Assembly: GCA_016718265.1 (NCBI GenBank)
Contig: JADKDZ010000014.1
Span: 1 to 64,000 of the forward strand
Reading direction: 5' to 3'
Origin: Uliginosibacterium sp.
GTDB lineage: Bacteria > Pseudomonadota > Gammaproteobacteria > Burkholderiales > Rhodocyclaceae
Length of the DNA: 64,000 nucleotides
Shown here: positions 1 through 8,365 of the stretch, piece after piece
How the letters are laid out: every line of letters starts with the position of its first letter
Numbering within the stretch: position 1 is the stretch's first letter
Translations under genes and position numbers: made by a program
The notes under the pieces: generated by a model
Databases searched by the model: none
What the model was told of the DNA's origin: nothing
The model's input: only the letters and a program-made list of their open reading frames with translations

Positions 1-623
1 CTCGCGGTGTAGTTCGTCGTGGTGCTGGTGAGGGAGGCGATCACCGTGCCGTTGAGCAGCACGTCTAGACGGCCACCCCCCGTATCGTCCGTAGCCGGCA
101 GCCAGCTCAGGCTCAGACTGCTGGCGCTGATCTGTGTCGTGCGCAGGCTGCCCGGCGCCGTGGGCGCCTGCGTGTCGCGTGCCGTCACCAGCGGCGGCAC
201 ATTGATCACCAGCTCGCCTGACGCCGGCGAGAGGTTTCCGGCCGCATCCCGTGCCTTCACCTGATAGCGGTGGGTCGCATTCGGATTCACCGCCGTATCC
301 AGAAACACCAGGGTATTGACACTCACGCTGCCCAGAAAGCGCCCATCCCGATAAATGTCGTAAGCCGACACCCCCCGGTCATCACTCGCCCCGCCCCACT
401 TGAGCAAGACGCTCGTGGCGGTCAGACCCGAGAAGCCCAAGGCTTCCGGCGAACTCGGCGCCTGCGTGTCCGGCGTACTAAGCGACCCGCCTGAGCTGGA
501 ACTCGTCGTCTGACTCGGCACCGACTCCCCGGACGACGCAGCATCGCCCCCTCCGCCGCCGCAGGACGCGAGAAAGAGCAGGGACGCGCAGAGCACACTG
601 ACACGACGGGGGAGAAACAGCAT
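1..623 (-). CDS. Lipoprotein with fibronectin type III-like repeats (3' end outside window)
   Basis: This partial gene runs off the left edge and encodes at least 207 residues. It starts at an ATG at 621-623 with a GAGG-type ribosome site just upstream and an in-frame TGA four codons before it. The N-terminus is a lipoprotein signal (hydrophobic stretch, then LASCGGGGG) followed by a Ser/Thr/Gly-rich linker. Next comes a module beginning DTQAPSSPEAL with a YDIYRDG motif and ending YQVKARDAAGN, typical of fibronectin type III domains. A second similar module begins DTQAPTAPGSL. Such modules occur in secreted glycan-active or adhesive proteins, and a catalytic domain could lie beyond the window. 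The exported, lipid-anchored state is well supported; the function is unknown. Confidence 0.75.
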   Translation of the reverse strand, partial: MLFLPRRVSVLCASLLFLASCGGGGGDAASSGESVPSQTTSSSSGGSLSTPDTQAPSSPEALGFSGLTATSVLLKWGGASDDRGVSAYDIYRDGRFLGSVSVNTLVFLDTAVNPNATHRYQVKARDAAGNLSPASGELVINVPPLVTARDTQAPTAPGSLRTTQISASSLSLSWLPATDDTGGGRLDVLLNGTVIASLTSTTTNYTA

Positions 624-852
624 GACCAGACCTCACTGCGTGAGAAGCACGCGCAAACATGAACGAAGACATCGACAGACCAACCCATGAAGACAGCGCC
701 AGTCAGGATCCTCGGCGCCCAATCCGGTTGATTTTCGATTGACGGCCATGCTAAGGCGGACGCAAGGGCGAGCAAAAGCCACTGGTCGGAAAAGGACATT
801 GGCATTCATCGCGCTTGGTTTTTTGGTAAAACGCAACGATCTTGTTGCTCCG

Positions 853-904
853 GCCATCAAATAGTTGCGTGCGCAGCAGTGGCAGCCTCGCAACGCCTTC
901 GTGT
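853..904 (-). repeat. Dispersed intergenic repeat, copy 1
   Basis: Bases 879-904 are, in reverse complement, identical over 26 bp to 53657-53682. A further stretch of about 25 bp (853-878) aligns with roughly two thirds identity to the bases following the other copy. Both copies are intergenic and both lie within a few hundred bases of a gene for an exported or membrane protein. No terminal inverted repeats or coding capacity are seen. Confidence 0.55.
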
Positions 905-1113
905 CTTCGCATCATTTTTCAAGCGATTTGAGGAGCGAATCCGTAGTGAAGCGCCGCGCAGAGGCATGCGGTGCTCGCCCGCGCCACACACGCAGTACAG
1001 AAAGCGGCAACTCCGTGATTGATCGCCACACGGGCAAATGCCATTCGCCCACGGGTGGGCTTTGTCAGAGGTTCTGGTGGTTACGCTGGGCACCGAGCAC
1101 TCGTCGACATTCT

Positions 1114-1191
1114 GCCTGGAGAGCCTCGCCCTGCTTGCCTCTACAAGGGCATGCTTGCAGAGGCTTGCTGGATGCGGCTCTCCGGGCATGC
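1114..1191. repeat. GGCTCTCC-family palindromic element
   Basis: The outer arms are GCCTGGAGAGCC and GGCTCTCCGGGC, which pair over 12 bp with one G-T pair. A nested GCCTCT/AGAGGC stem lies inside. The same arm sequence recurs at 3.6, 8.25, 31.2 and 60.5 kb. It sits in front of uppP, so here it is not a simple terminator of a plus-strand gene. Confidence 0.6.
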
Positions 1192-1322
1192 TCTGTGGAT
1201 GCATATTCCGCTTGCTCTGCAGATCCGTATAAAGTCCGCAACGCATGGACGGGATTTCTTCCGGCCGATAGCGATTTTTAGGGATAATTACGTCCCGCCG
1301 CCTCCCCGCTCGCCTCGTACTC

Positions 1323-2147
1323 ATGGATCTCCTGCTGTTGCTCAAGGCCGCCCTGCTGGGCGTGATTGAAGGCCTGACCGAATTTCTGCCCATCTCCTCG
1401 ACCGGCCACCTGATCCTGGGCAGCGCGCTGCTGGATTTCACGGGTGAGCGGGCCAAGCTGTTCCTGATCGTGATCCAGTCCGCCGCGATTCTGGCGGTGG
1501 TCTGGGAGTATCGCCAACGCTTGGGCCATGCGGTGCGCAGTGCGCGACAGGATGCGACGGCGCGGCAACTCTTGATCAATGTGGCGATTGCGTTTGTGCC
1601 ACTTGCCGCCCTGGGCCTGGTAGCCGGCAAGTGGCTCAAGGCGCATCTGTTCAACGCCCCGGTGGTGGCCACCACTTTCATCCTCGGCGGCCTCATCATC
1701 CTGTGGGCCGAGCGCCGCAGCCACGCCGAGCGTGTCGCCAGCGTCGAGGCCATGAGCGCGCTGGACGCGCTGAAAGTCGGCATCGCCCAGGCGTTTGCGC
1801 TGATCCCGGGCACCTCACGCAGTGGCGCCACCATCATCGGCGGCATGCTGTTCGGCCTGTCGCGCCGGGCGGCAACGGAGTTCACCTTCTTTCTGGCCAT
1901 TCCGACCCTGGGCGTCGCCTCGCTCTACGCGCTTTACAAAGAGCGCGCGCTGCTCTCCGTTGATGACCTCGGCATGTGGGCAGTCGGCATGCTGGCCTCA
2001 TTTGCTTCGGCCTTTTTCGTGGTGCGCTGGCTGATCCGGTTTGTGTCCACCCATAGCTTCAAGGTCTTCGCCTGGTATCGCATTGCATTTGGCCTGATCG
2101 TGCTGCTGACCTGGCAGCAGGGCTGGGTGCATTGGGTCGACATATGA
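1323..2147 (+). CDS. uppP: Undecaprenyl-diphosphatase UppP/BacA
   Basis: The 274-residue integral membrane protein dephosphorylates undecaprenyl diphosphate, recycling the lipid carrier of peptidoglycan synthesis and giving low-level bacitracin resistance. Two family signatures are visible: EGLTEFLPISSTGHL at residues 16-30, carrying the catalytic Glu-rich motif, and PGTSRSGATI near residue 161, the phosphate-binding arginine/serine motif. The length and the many hydrophobic helices fit the family. The stop codon overlaps the start of the next gene (ATGA), so it probably heads a three-gene operon with the esterase and rarD genes. Confidence 0.96.
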   Translation: MDLLLLLKAALLGVIEGLTEFLPISSTGHLILGSALLDFTGERAKLFLIVIQSAAILAVVWEYRQRLGHAVRSARQDATARQLLINVAIAFVPLAALGLVAGKWLKAHLFNAPVVATTFILGGLIILWAERRSHAERVASVEAMSALDALKVGIAQAFALIPGTSRSGATIIGGMLFGLSRRAATEFTFFLAIPTLGVASLYALYKERALLSVDDLGMWAVGMLASFASAFFVVRWLIRFVSTHSFKVFAWYRIAFGLIVLLTWQQGWVHWVDI

Positions 2148-2734
2148 GCGCAACACTGATCTACCTGCACGGCTTTCGCTCTGGCCCGCAATCGGCGAAG
2201 GTGCAAGCGCTGGCGGCATGCATGCGCGAACACGGCTTGGGCGACCAGCTTTGGTGCGAACAGCTCTCGCCGGTGCCTTTCGATGCGATTGCGCAGGCGA
2301 CCGCACAGATCGACGCCTGCCTGAAGGCGGGCGTGCAGCCTGCCTTGGCGGGCAGCTCGCTCGGCGGGTTTTATGCCGCCTGGCTCGCCAACCGGCATGG
2401 TCTGAAAGCCGTACTGATCAACCCTTTCGTGCCGCATGCGGGCTTCGACAACAATTTGTTCCTCGGCGAGCACCTGCCGATCTACGGCGGACCGGCCTTC
2501 CACTTCACGGCCGCCCATGCGGCGCAGATCGCGGTGCTGGACACCCCGCAACTACAGCGTCCGGAGAACATCTGGCTGCTCGCAGAGGAAGGCGACGAGA
2601 CCCTGGACGTCCGCCAGGCGGTGGCGCGCTACGCGGCTTGCCGCCAGACCGTGCTGCCCGGCGGCAACCACAGCTTTACGCGCTGGGCCGACTATCTGGA
2701 CGCGGTGCTCCGCTTCACCGGGCTGCTCGCGTGA
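2144..2734 (+). CDS. YqiA-like alpha/beta-hydrolase esterase
   Basis: This 196-residue cytoplasmic protein starts at the ATG overlapping the uppP stop (ATGA). An upstream in-frame start at 2132 would add only four residues inside uppP. The N-terminal LIYLHGFRSGPQSAK is the oxyanion-hole region of the UPF0227/YqiA esterase family. AGSSLGGFYA near residue 71 is the nucleophile elbow with the catalytic Ser, and GGNHSFTRW near the C-terminus supplies the likely catalytic His. In enteric bacteria YqiA hydrolyses short acyl esters; the natural substrate is not known. The stop overlaps the next GTG start, supporting cotranscription. Confidence 0.88.
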   Translation: MSATLIYLHGFRSGPQSAKVQALAACMREHGLGDQLWCEQLSPVPFDAIAQATAQIDACLKAGVQPALAGSSLGGFYAAWLANRHGLKAVLINPFVPHAGFDNNLFLGEHLPIYGGPAFHFTAAHAAQIAVLDTPQLQRPENIWLLAEEGDETLDVRQAVARYAACRQTVLPGGNHSFTRWADYLDAVLRFTGLLA

Positions 2735-3627
2735 GTGAGGCCGCCACGCGCCGTGGCCTGCTCGCTGCCCTCTCGGCCTTTACCCTGTGGGGCCTTGCGC
2801 CAGCCTATTGGAAGCTCTTGGTCGGCGTGCCGGCGGGCGAAACGGTCGCGCACCGGGTCTGCTGGTCACTGCTCGTGCTGGCCGTACCGCTGGCGCTGAG
2901 CCAAGGCTTCAGCATCCTCCCCCGCCTGGTTCGCGAGCCGCGCCTGGCCTTGATTCTGGCCACGACCACCGCGCTCACGGCGGTCAACTGGCTGCTCTTC
3001 GTGTGGGCGGTACTCAACGGGCATGTGCTCGAATCGAGCCTCGGCTACTTCATCGCGCCGCTGTGCAATGTGCTGCTCGGGCGACTCTTCCTCGGCGAAA
3101 AGCTGCGCCCCTGGCAGGCTGCCGCCGTCGCCCTGGCCGTCGCCGGCGTGCTGTGGCGGGTGTGGCACCTGGGCGCGCTGCCGTGGATACCCCTGAGCCT
3201 GGCGATCACTTTCTCGCTCTATGGTCTGCTGCGCAAGCGTGCGCCGGTTGGCGCACTCGACGGCCTCTTCGTCGAGACCCTGATGGGCGCGCCCTTTGCG
3301 CTGGCCTGGCTGATCTGGATCAGCCTGCAGGGCCAGGGCCACTTCGGCCCGGACCTCGGTCTGCTTGCGGCGCTGATCGGCACCGGGGTCGTCACCGCCG
3401 TCCCGTTCTTGCTCTATGCCGTGGGCGCGAAGCGCCTGCGCTACACCACCCTGGGTTTCGCCCAATACATCGGCCCGACGCTGCAGTTCCTGCTCGCGGT
3501 ATTCGTGTATCACGAGCCCTTCAATCACGTCGCCCTGGTCGGCTTTGCCTGCATCTGGGCGGGTCTGGCGGTGTTTTCACTCGATGCTGTCCGGCACGCA
3601 AGCCGCCAGAGCAGTGAGAAAGCCTGA
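2731..3627 (+). CDS. rarD: RarD-type EamA-family transporter
   Basis: The 298-residue inner-membrane protein starts at a GTG that overlaps the preceding stop (GTGA). Ten hydrophobic helices arranged as two EamA repeats are apparent. The opening RRGLLAALSAFTLWGLAPAYWK and the NWLLFVWAVLNGHVLESSLG segment are characteristic of the RarD branch, named for chloramphenicol sensitivity in Pseudomonas. The transported compound is unknown. A GGCTCTCC-type hairpin follows the gene and probably terminates this operon. Confidence 0.9.
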   Translation: MSEAATRRGLLAALSAFTLWGLAPAYWKLLVGVPAGETVAHRVCWSLLVLAVPLALSQGFSILPRLVREPRLALILATTTALTAVNWLLFVWAVLNGHVLESSLGYFIAPLCNVLLGRLFLGEKLRPWQAAAVALAVAGVLWRVWHLGALPWIPLSLAITFSLYGLLRKRAPVGALDGLFVETLMGAPFALAWLIWISLQGQGHFGPDLGLLAALIGTGVVTAVPFLLYAVGAKRLRYTTLGFAQYIGPTLQFLLAVFVYHEPFNHVALVGFACIWAGLAVFSLDAVRHASRQSSEKA

Positions 3628-3634
3628 AAAACGA

Positions 3635-3673
3635 TGCCTGAAGAGCCGCATCCAGCAAGGCTCTCCGGGCAGG
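3635..3673. repeat. GGCTCTCC-family palindromic element after rarD
   Basis: The arms are GCCTGAAGAGCC (3636-3647) and GGCTCTCCGGGC (3659-3670), separated by an 11-base loop. It begins eight bases after the rarD stop. The position suggests a terminator-like role, although no long T-run follows. It is a member of the dispersed family described at 1114. Confidence 0.6.
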
Positions 3674-3767
3674 CCATTTGCAGCGTGGTTTTGCGGCAGG
3701 CCGTCCCTGCTCGCTGGCTTCCCCTCTATAATCCGCCCTCGCCTATTTCCCCCTGCTTCCCCCACCC

Positions 3768-5690
3768 ATGAATGTTCTGTTTGAAGAGGACGGGTCTTTC
3801 AAGACCGGGACGATCCTCGCTGATAACGATTCCTCCCTGCAGGTGGAAACCTCGACCGGCAAGCGCGTGAAGCTGAAGGCCGCGAATGTGCTGTTGCGCT
3901 TCAACGCCCCTGCCGCCGGCGAATTGCTGCCCAAGGCAGACGCTGAAGCAGCGGGCATGGAAACCGATTTTCTGTGGGAGATGTGTGGCGATGGCGAGTT
4001 TGCCTTTGCCGAGTTCGCGGCGGATTACTTCGGCCACACGCCCTCCGCGGTGGAATCCACCGCGGTGCTGGTGAAGTTGTTTGCCTCGCCGATCCACTTC
4101 CACCGCAAGGGCAAGGGGCGCTTCCGCAAGGCCCCGCCGGAGATTCTGCAAGCCGCGCTGGCCGGCGCCGAGAAGAAGCGCCTGCAGGCCGAGCAGGTGG
4201 AGCGCATGAAGGCAGAATTGCTCGCCGGCACGCTGCCCGCGGAGTTCCCGGCCATGCTGCAAGCCTTGCTCTACAAGCCGGATCGCAACCGCCTGGAAAC
4301 CAAGGCGCTGGAAGCCGCCAGCGACGAGAGTGGCATCTCGGCACCGCGCCTGCTGCTCAAGGCCGGGGCACTTAAATCCAGCCACGAACTGCATCTGGGG
4401 CGATTCCTCTTCGAATACTTTGCCGAGGGCACCGATTTCCCGGCACTCGTGGCACCGCCGCTGCCCGCCGATCTGCCGCTTGCCCCGGTGCAGGCCTTCT
4501 CGATCGACGATGCGACCACCACCGAGATCGACGACGCCTTCTCGCTCACCGCGCGTGAGGGCGGCGGCTGGACGATCGGCATCCACATCGCCGCGCCCGG
4601 CCTCGGCATCCGCCCCGGCTGCCCGATTGACGCGGTCGCCCGCAAGCGGCTGTCGACGGTGTACATGCCGGGCAACAAGATCACCATGCTGCCCGACGCG
4701 ATCGTTGCCGCCTACACCCTGGGCGAAGGCCAGGCACGCCCCGCGCTGTCGCTCTACGTGGAGGTGAACAGCGATTACAGCATTGCCAGCCAACGCAGCT
4801 GTATCGAATGCGTGCCGGTGGTGGCCAATCTGCGCCACCACGATATCGAGCCGATCTTCAACGACGACACGCTGATGAATGGCCTGCCGGACGCCAAGTG
4901 GATGCCGGAGCTGAAAGTGCTGTGGGAATTCGCCACCGTGCTGGAAGCCGGGCGCGGCAAGCCCTCGGCCAACCAGAACATGCTGGACTTCAACTACTAC
5001 GTCGACTGGGCGCAGGAAACGAAGGACGGCCCGGGGGTGATCAGCATCGAGCGCCGCAAGCGGGGTTCGCCGCTCGACAAGCTGGTGGCCGAGCTGATGA
5101 TCCTAGCCAATTCCAGCTGGGGCAAGCTGCTCCATGAAGCCGGCATCCCGGCGATCTACCGCGTGCAGACCGGTGGCCGGGTACGCATGAGCACCGCCGC
5201 CGCGCCGCACGACGGCCTGGGTGTCGATTGCTACGCCTGGTCGTCCAGCCCGCTGCGCCGCTACGTCGACCTCTGCAACCAGTGGCAGCTCATCGCTCAC
5301 CTCAAGGGTGAAGCTGCACCGTTTGCGCCGGGTTCGGCCGAGCTGGGTGCCGCGATGAATGATTTCGATGTCACCTACAGCGCCTACAACGACTTCCAGC
5401 GCGGCATGGAGCGTTACTGGTGCCTGCGCTGGCTGCGCCAGAGCGGCCTGAAGGAAACCACGGCCAAGGTGCTGCGCGAGAACATCCTGCGCCTGGAAGA
5501 AGTGCCTTTCGTCTTCAAGCTGCATTCGATTCCGGCCGGCGTGAATGCGCACGACCGGGTGCAATTTGCCATCGACAAGGCCGATCTCGTCGACATCGAC
5601 CTGCGCGGCAAATACCTCGCCACTCTGCCCCCGCTGACGCTGGAAGCTGGCGAGACGGGCGGCGACGAAGGCGAAGAACCGCTGGCGTAG
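3768..5690 (+). CDS. rnb: RNase II/RNB-family exoribonuclease
   Basis: The 640-residue protein degrades RNA processively from the 3' end. The RNB catalytic domain carries IDDATTTEIDDAFS near residues 245-258, with the aspartates that bind Mg2+. Downstream are GIHIAAP and SSPLRRYVDLCNQWQL, a conserved RNB block close to the active site. The N-terminal segment resembles a beta-barrel RNA-binding domain; a C-terminal S1 domain is not obvious, and the acidic tail (GGDEGEEPL) is short. A TATAAT hexamer at 3727-3732 lies about 40 bases before the start, but no good -35 was found. The TonB-like gene follows after 11 bases, so the two are probably cotranscribed. RNase R is less likely from the length. 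Confidence 0.9.
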   Translation: MNVLFEEDGSFKTGTILADNDSSLQVETSTGKRVKLKAANVLLRFNAPAAGELLPKADAEAAGMETDFLWEMCGDGEFAFAEFAADYFGHTPSAVESTAVLVKLFASPIHFHRKGKGRFRKAPPEILQAALAGAEKKRLQAEQVERMKAELLAGTLPAEFPAMLQALLYKPDRNRLETKALEAASDESGISAPRLLLKAGALKSSHELHLGRFLFEYFAEGTDFPALVAPPLPADLPLAPVQAFSIDDATTTEIDDAFSLTAREGGGWTIGIHIAAPGLGIRPGCPIDAVARKRLSTVYMPGNKITMLPDAIVAAYTLGEGQARPALSLYVEVNSDYSIASQRSCIECVPVVANLRHHDIEPIFNDDTLMNGLPDAKWMPELKVLWEFATVLEAGRGKPSANQNMLDFNYYVDWAQETKDGPGVISIERRKRGSPLDKLVAELMILANSSWGKLLHEAGIPAIYRVQTGGRVRMSTAAAPHDGLGVDCYAWSSSPLRRYVDLCNQWQLIAHLKGEAAPFAPGSAELGAAMNDFDVTYSAYNDFQRGMERYWCLRWLRQSGLKETTAKVLRENILRLEEVPFVFKLHSIPAGVNAHDRVQFAIDKADLVDIDLRGKYLATLPPLTLEAGETGGDEGEEPLA

Positions 5691-5701
5691 AATCGCGAGC
5701 C

Positions 5702-6670
5702 ATGTCTGCGCAGAAACCCCCAGCCAAGCCCATCGCCAAAGCGCCGGCCGCCAGCCCGCACGGGCACAAGAAGCCTGCCGCCGCGAGAAGGCGTCGGCCC
5801 AAGAAGTGGACCGAACGCTCGTGGCTGATGGCACACGCCTTCGGGCTGAGCATGGGCATCTCGATCGCGTTCCATAGCCTCTTGCCCCTGATCGGCTTCA
5901 TCCCGCCCAGCGGCGGCCTGAAGAAGCAGCGCGACCCGGGTCTGGAAGTCGTGCTGGTGAATGCCAAGCACAGCAAGGCGCCGCAAAAGGCCCAGGCGCT
6001 GGCACAGGCCAACCTGGATGGCGGCGGCAACACCGACGACAAGAAGGCGATGCCCAGCTCGCCTTTGCCGCCCGACACCGACAAGCACGACGGCGACAGC
6101 CTGGTGGAGAGCAAGCGCCGGGTCGAACAGCTCGAAGCGGTGCAACGCGATCTGCTGGCGGTGGCGAAATCCACCAACCCGATCGACAAGAAGAAAAAGA
6201 ACGACGAGAACCCGACCGAGAGTGATCCCAGCCCGCCAGGCGTCGACCTGACCCGCGCCACCGCCATTGCCCGCCAGGAGGCGGTGGTCGAGAAACTGCT
6301 CAAGGAATACGCGCAGCGCCCGCGCAAGGCTTTCATCTCGCCCCGCACGCAATACGCCTCGCACGCCCAGTACATGATGTCGTGGAGTTCGAAAATCGCC
6401 CGCGTCGGCGAGCTGAACTTCCCGCGCAATACCGTCGGCTCGCTTTACGGCAGTGTGCAGATCCACGTCGAGATCCGCGCCGACGGCTCGGTCGCCCGCG
6501 CCGAGATTGCTCGCCCGGATAAAGACCCGAAGATCAACGACGCTGCGCTGCGCATCATCCACATTGCTGCCCCTTTTGCACCCTTTCCGCCGGAAATCCG
6601 CAAGGAATACGACATCCTCGAATTCGTCCGCACGCTGACTTTCACGCGTGAGGATGTGATCCTGCAATAA
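5702..6670 (+). CDS. TonB-like energy transducer, membrane anchored
   Basis: This 322-residue protein has a basic, Pro/Ala/Lys-rich N-terminus, a single transmembrane segment near residues 42-65, a long Pro/Lys/Asp-rich periplasmic region with a coiled-coil-like part (VESKRRVEQLEAVQRD), and a C-terminal TonB-like domain. The block SLYGSVQIHVEIRADGSV and the later AAPFAPFPPEIR are typical of betaproteobacterial TonB homologues encoded next to rnb. TonB proteins couple the proton gradient to outer-membrane receptors through ExbB/ExbD, but no exbBD genes are in this window. The start at 5702 follows the rnb stop closely. The next gene is a paralogue without the membrane anchor. Confidence 0.83.
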   Translation: MSAQKPPAKPIAKAPAASPHGHKKPAAARRRRPKKWTERSWLMAHAFGLSMGISIAFHSLLPLIGFIPPSGGLKKQRDPGLEVVLVNAKHSKAPQKAQALAQANLDGGGNTDDKKAMPSSPLPPDTDKHDGDSLVESKRRVEQLEAVQRDLLAVAKSTNPIDKKKKNDENPTESDPSPPGVDLTRATAIARQEAVVEKLLKEYAQRPRKAFISPRTQYASHAQYMMSWSSKIARVGELNFPRNTVGSLYGSVQIHVEIRADGSVARAEIARPDKDPKINDAALRIIHIAAPFAPFPPEIRKEYDILEFVRTLTFTREDVILQ

Positions 6671-6720
6671 CGCGACGCCGGGCTCCGCCATTCGTGTCTC
6701 ACCGCTGCCCGGGAATCACC

Positions 6721-7332
6721 ATGCCGCCGACCCGCCGCATACTCCTCGCCGCCTTCGCGCTCCTCGCCTTGCTCGGGGCCGGCCATTGCCGCGCGGCCGA
6801 CGGGTCCGAACCGGCCTTGCGCGCGAGCCAGCGTCGCCTTGCAGAACTGGAAGCCGAGCAGCGTGCGCTTCTGGCGCAATCCACGCCCGCCGTCACACCG
6901 AAGCCGCGGCGCGGCAACGCGCAAGAGATTGCCCGCCAGGAAGCCGTGGTCGCCCGCTTGCTGAAGGAGAGCGCCGAGCGTCCGCGCACAGGTTTCGCGG
7001 CGCCGAACAGCGACGACCCACGGCTGCGCGCCTATCTGGACGATTGGACTGCGCACACCCAGCACTACGGCAACCAGCACTTCCCACGCGCAGCGGGCAA
7101 GTCGCTTTACGGCAGTGTCCAGGTGCACGTGACGCTCGACGCGCAGGGCAGACTGCTTCGGTCAGCGATTTCGCGTGGCGATCCCGACCCGCGACTCAAC
7201 GCGGCTGTCATGCGCATGCTTCATCGCGCCGCCCCTTTTCCCCGGTTTCCAGCCGCGCTGGCGGCGGACTACGACGCGCTCGAGATCGTGCGGACGCTGA
7301 GCTTCACACACGAGCACGACCCCAAGCCATGA
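6721..7332 (+). CDS. Periplasmic TonB C-terminal-like paralogue
   Basis: This 203-residue protein starts at the ATG at 6721, which gives a clean signal peptide (MPPTRRILLAAFALLALLG, predicted cleavage after CRA). A GTG 27 bases upstream is possible but spoils it. The mature part has a short coiled-coil-like stretch (ASQRRLAELEAEQR) and the block QEAVVARLLKESAERPR, which closely matches the upstream TonB-like protein. The shared C-terminal domain contains SLYGSVQVHVTLDAQGRL and AAPFPRFPAAL. It looks like a tandem duplicate that lost the transmembrane anchor and Pro-rich spacer. A soluble version could not transduce energy by the usual TonB mechanism, so its role is unclear. Confidence 0.75.
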   Translation: MPPTRRILLAAFALLALLGAGHCRAADGSEPALRASQRRLAELEAEQRALLAQSTPAVTPKPRRGNAQEIARQEAVVARLLKESAERPRTGFAAPNSDDPRLRAYLDDWTAHTQHYGNQHFPRAAGKSLYGSVQVHVTLDAQGRLLRSAISRGDPDPRLNAAVMRMLHRAAPFPRFPAALAADYDALEIVRTLSFTHEHDPKP

Positions 7333-7352
7333 CAACCGCCTGGCTCTGACCG

Positions 7353-8231
7353 ATGTTTGCCCGCCGCTACAGTAAGCCCGTCGCCCTCGCGCTCATGCTG
7401 CTCTGCACCCTGCTGTGGAGCATGGCGGGCGTGCTCACGCGCCAGCTCGACAGCGCCCGCAGCGTCGAGGTCACCTTCTGGCGCAGCGCCTTCTGCATCG
7501 GCTTCGTGCTCGTCGCCCTGCGCCTCAGCGGAGGCAGCGCCGCACTGGCCACGCTGCGCCGGCCCGCACGCAGCCTGGTGCTCTCCGGCCTGATGTGGAG
7601 CGTGATGTTCAGCTGCTTCATGATCGCGCTGACGCTCACCTCGACCAGCAACACCCTGATCGTGAGCAGCGCCTCGCCGCTGCTGACTGCCGTGCTGGCG
7701 CGGGTGGTGCTGCGTACCGCCATCCCGGCCTCGACCTGGCTGGCCATCGGCATCGCGGTGGCCGGCATGGCCTGGATCTTCTCCGGCGGCGTCAGCGCGG
7801 GCAGCCCGCGCGATCTGCTCGGCATGGGCATCGCGTTCGGCGTACCGCTGGCCTCGGCCGTGAACGTCATCGTCTTCAAACGCTCGGGCGGCACGGTCGA
7901 TCTCGTCCCGGCGGTCTGCCTCGGCGCGGTCTTCTCGGCGCTCGCGATGCTGCCCCTGGCCTGGCCGTTTCAGGCCTCGGCGCACGATCTGGCGATTCTC
8001 GCCGTGCTCGGCTGCTTTCAGCTCGGCTTGCCCTGCATGCTGATGGTGGTCGCCGCGCGCAGCCTCAGCGCCCCACAGCTCGCCCTGCTCGGCCTGCTCG
8101 AAGCGGTGCTGGGCCCCCTCTGGGCCTGGCTGGGCGCTGGCGAAGTACCTCCCGCCGCCACGCTGCAAGGCGGCTGCGCCGTGATCGCTGCCCTGCTGCT
8201 CAACGAATTGCAGCAACTGCGCAAGCGCTGA
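7353..8231 (+). CDS. EamA/DMT-family exporter
   Basis: The 292-residue membrane protein has about ten helices in two EamA repeats. Its opening reads ALALMLLCTLLWSMAGVLTRQ, and TFWRSAFCIGFVLVALRL follows, a typical first-repeat pattern. Members export amino acids or metabolites, but the substrate cannot be read from sequence. It follows the TonB-like gene by 20 bases. It is followed by a palindromic repeat that may act as terminator and separate it from the hemerythrin operon. Confidence 0.87.
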   Translation: MFARRYSKPVALALMLLCTLLWSMAGVLTRQLDSARSVEVTFWRSAFCIGFVLVALRLSGGSAALATLRRPARSLVLSGLMWSVMFSCFMIALTLTSTSNTLIVSSASPLLTAVLARVVLRTAIPASTWLAIGIAVAGMAWIFSGGVSAGSPRDLLGMGIAFGVPLASAVNVIVFKRSGGTVDLVPAVCLGAVFSALAMLPLAWPFQASAHDLAILAVLGCFQLGLPCMLMVVAARSLSAPQLALLGLLEAVLGPLWAWLGAGEVPPAATLQGGCAVIAALLLNELQQLRKR

Positions 8232-8249
8232 GAAACGCCGGTGGGCATT

Positions 8250-8284
8250 GCCCGGAGAGCCGCACGGGTATTGGCTCTCCAGCC
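8250..8284. repeat. GGCTCTCC-family palindromic element
   Basis: The arms GCCCGGAGAGCC and GGCTCTCCAGCC enclose the loop GCACGGGTATT, almost the same loop as in the 60.5 kb copy (GCACCAGTATT). It lies 18 bases after the transporter stop and just before the FNR-type site at 8288. It is a likely terminator or insulating hairpin. Confidence 0.65.
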
Positions 8285-8287
8285 TGC

Positions 8288-8301
8288 TTGACACGAGTCA
8301 A
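8288..8301 (+). promoter_or_regulatory. FNR/DNR-type operator of the hemerythrin operon
   Basis: TTGACACGAGTCAA is a palindrome with half-sites TTGAC and GTCAA spaced by four bases, close to the FNR/DNR/NnrR consensus TTGAT-N4-ATCAA. A -10-like CATACT lies at 8324-8329. With a start point near 8336 the operator centre would be at about -41.5, the classical activator position. This implies anaerobic or nitric-oxide-responsive activation of the downstream genes. Confidence 0.6.
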
Positions 8302-8365
8302 TTACACCGCGGAGCGGCGTTTTCATACTCGGCGCATTCCCCTTCTAGAAAAATGGATACCCGCC

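Larger units (their letters stand above)
624..1322. other. Intergenic region between divergent lipoprotein gene and uppP
   Basis: About 700 bases separate two divergent genes. Open frames here have no family resemblance, and most are shadows. The stretch contains one copy of a dispersed repeat (about 853-904, second copy near 53.7 kb) and one GGCTCTCC-armed palindrome (1114-1191). The promoters of both neighbouring genes must lie here, but no convincing -35/-10 pair was identified. Confidence 0.6.

Noticed and set aside
857..1900. Long minus-strand open frame opposite uppP
   Set aside because: It is antisense to a clear uppP gene and has no family resemblance.
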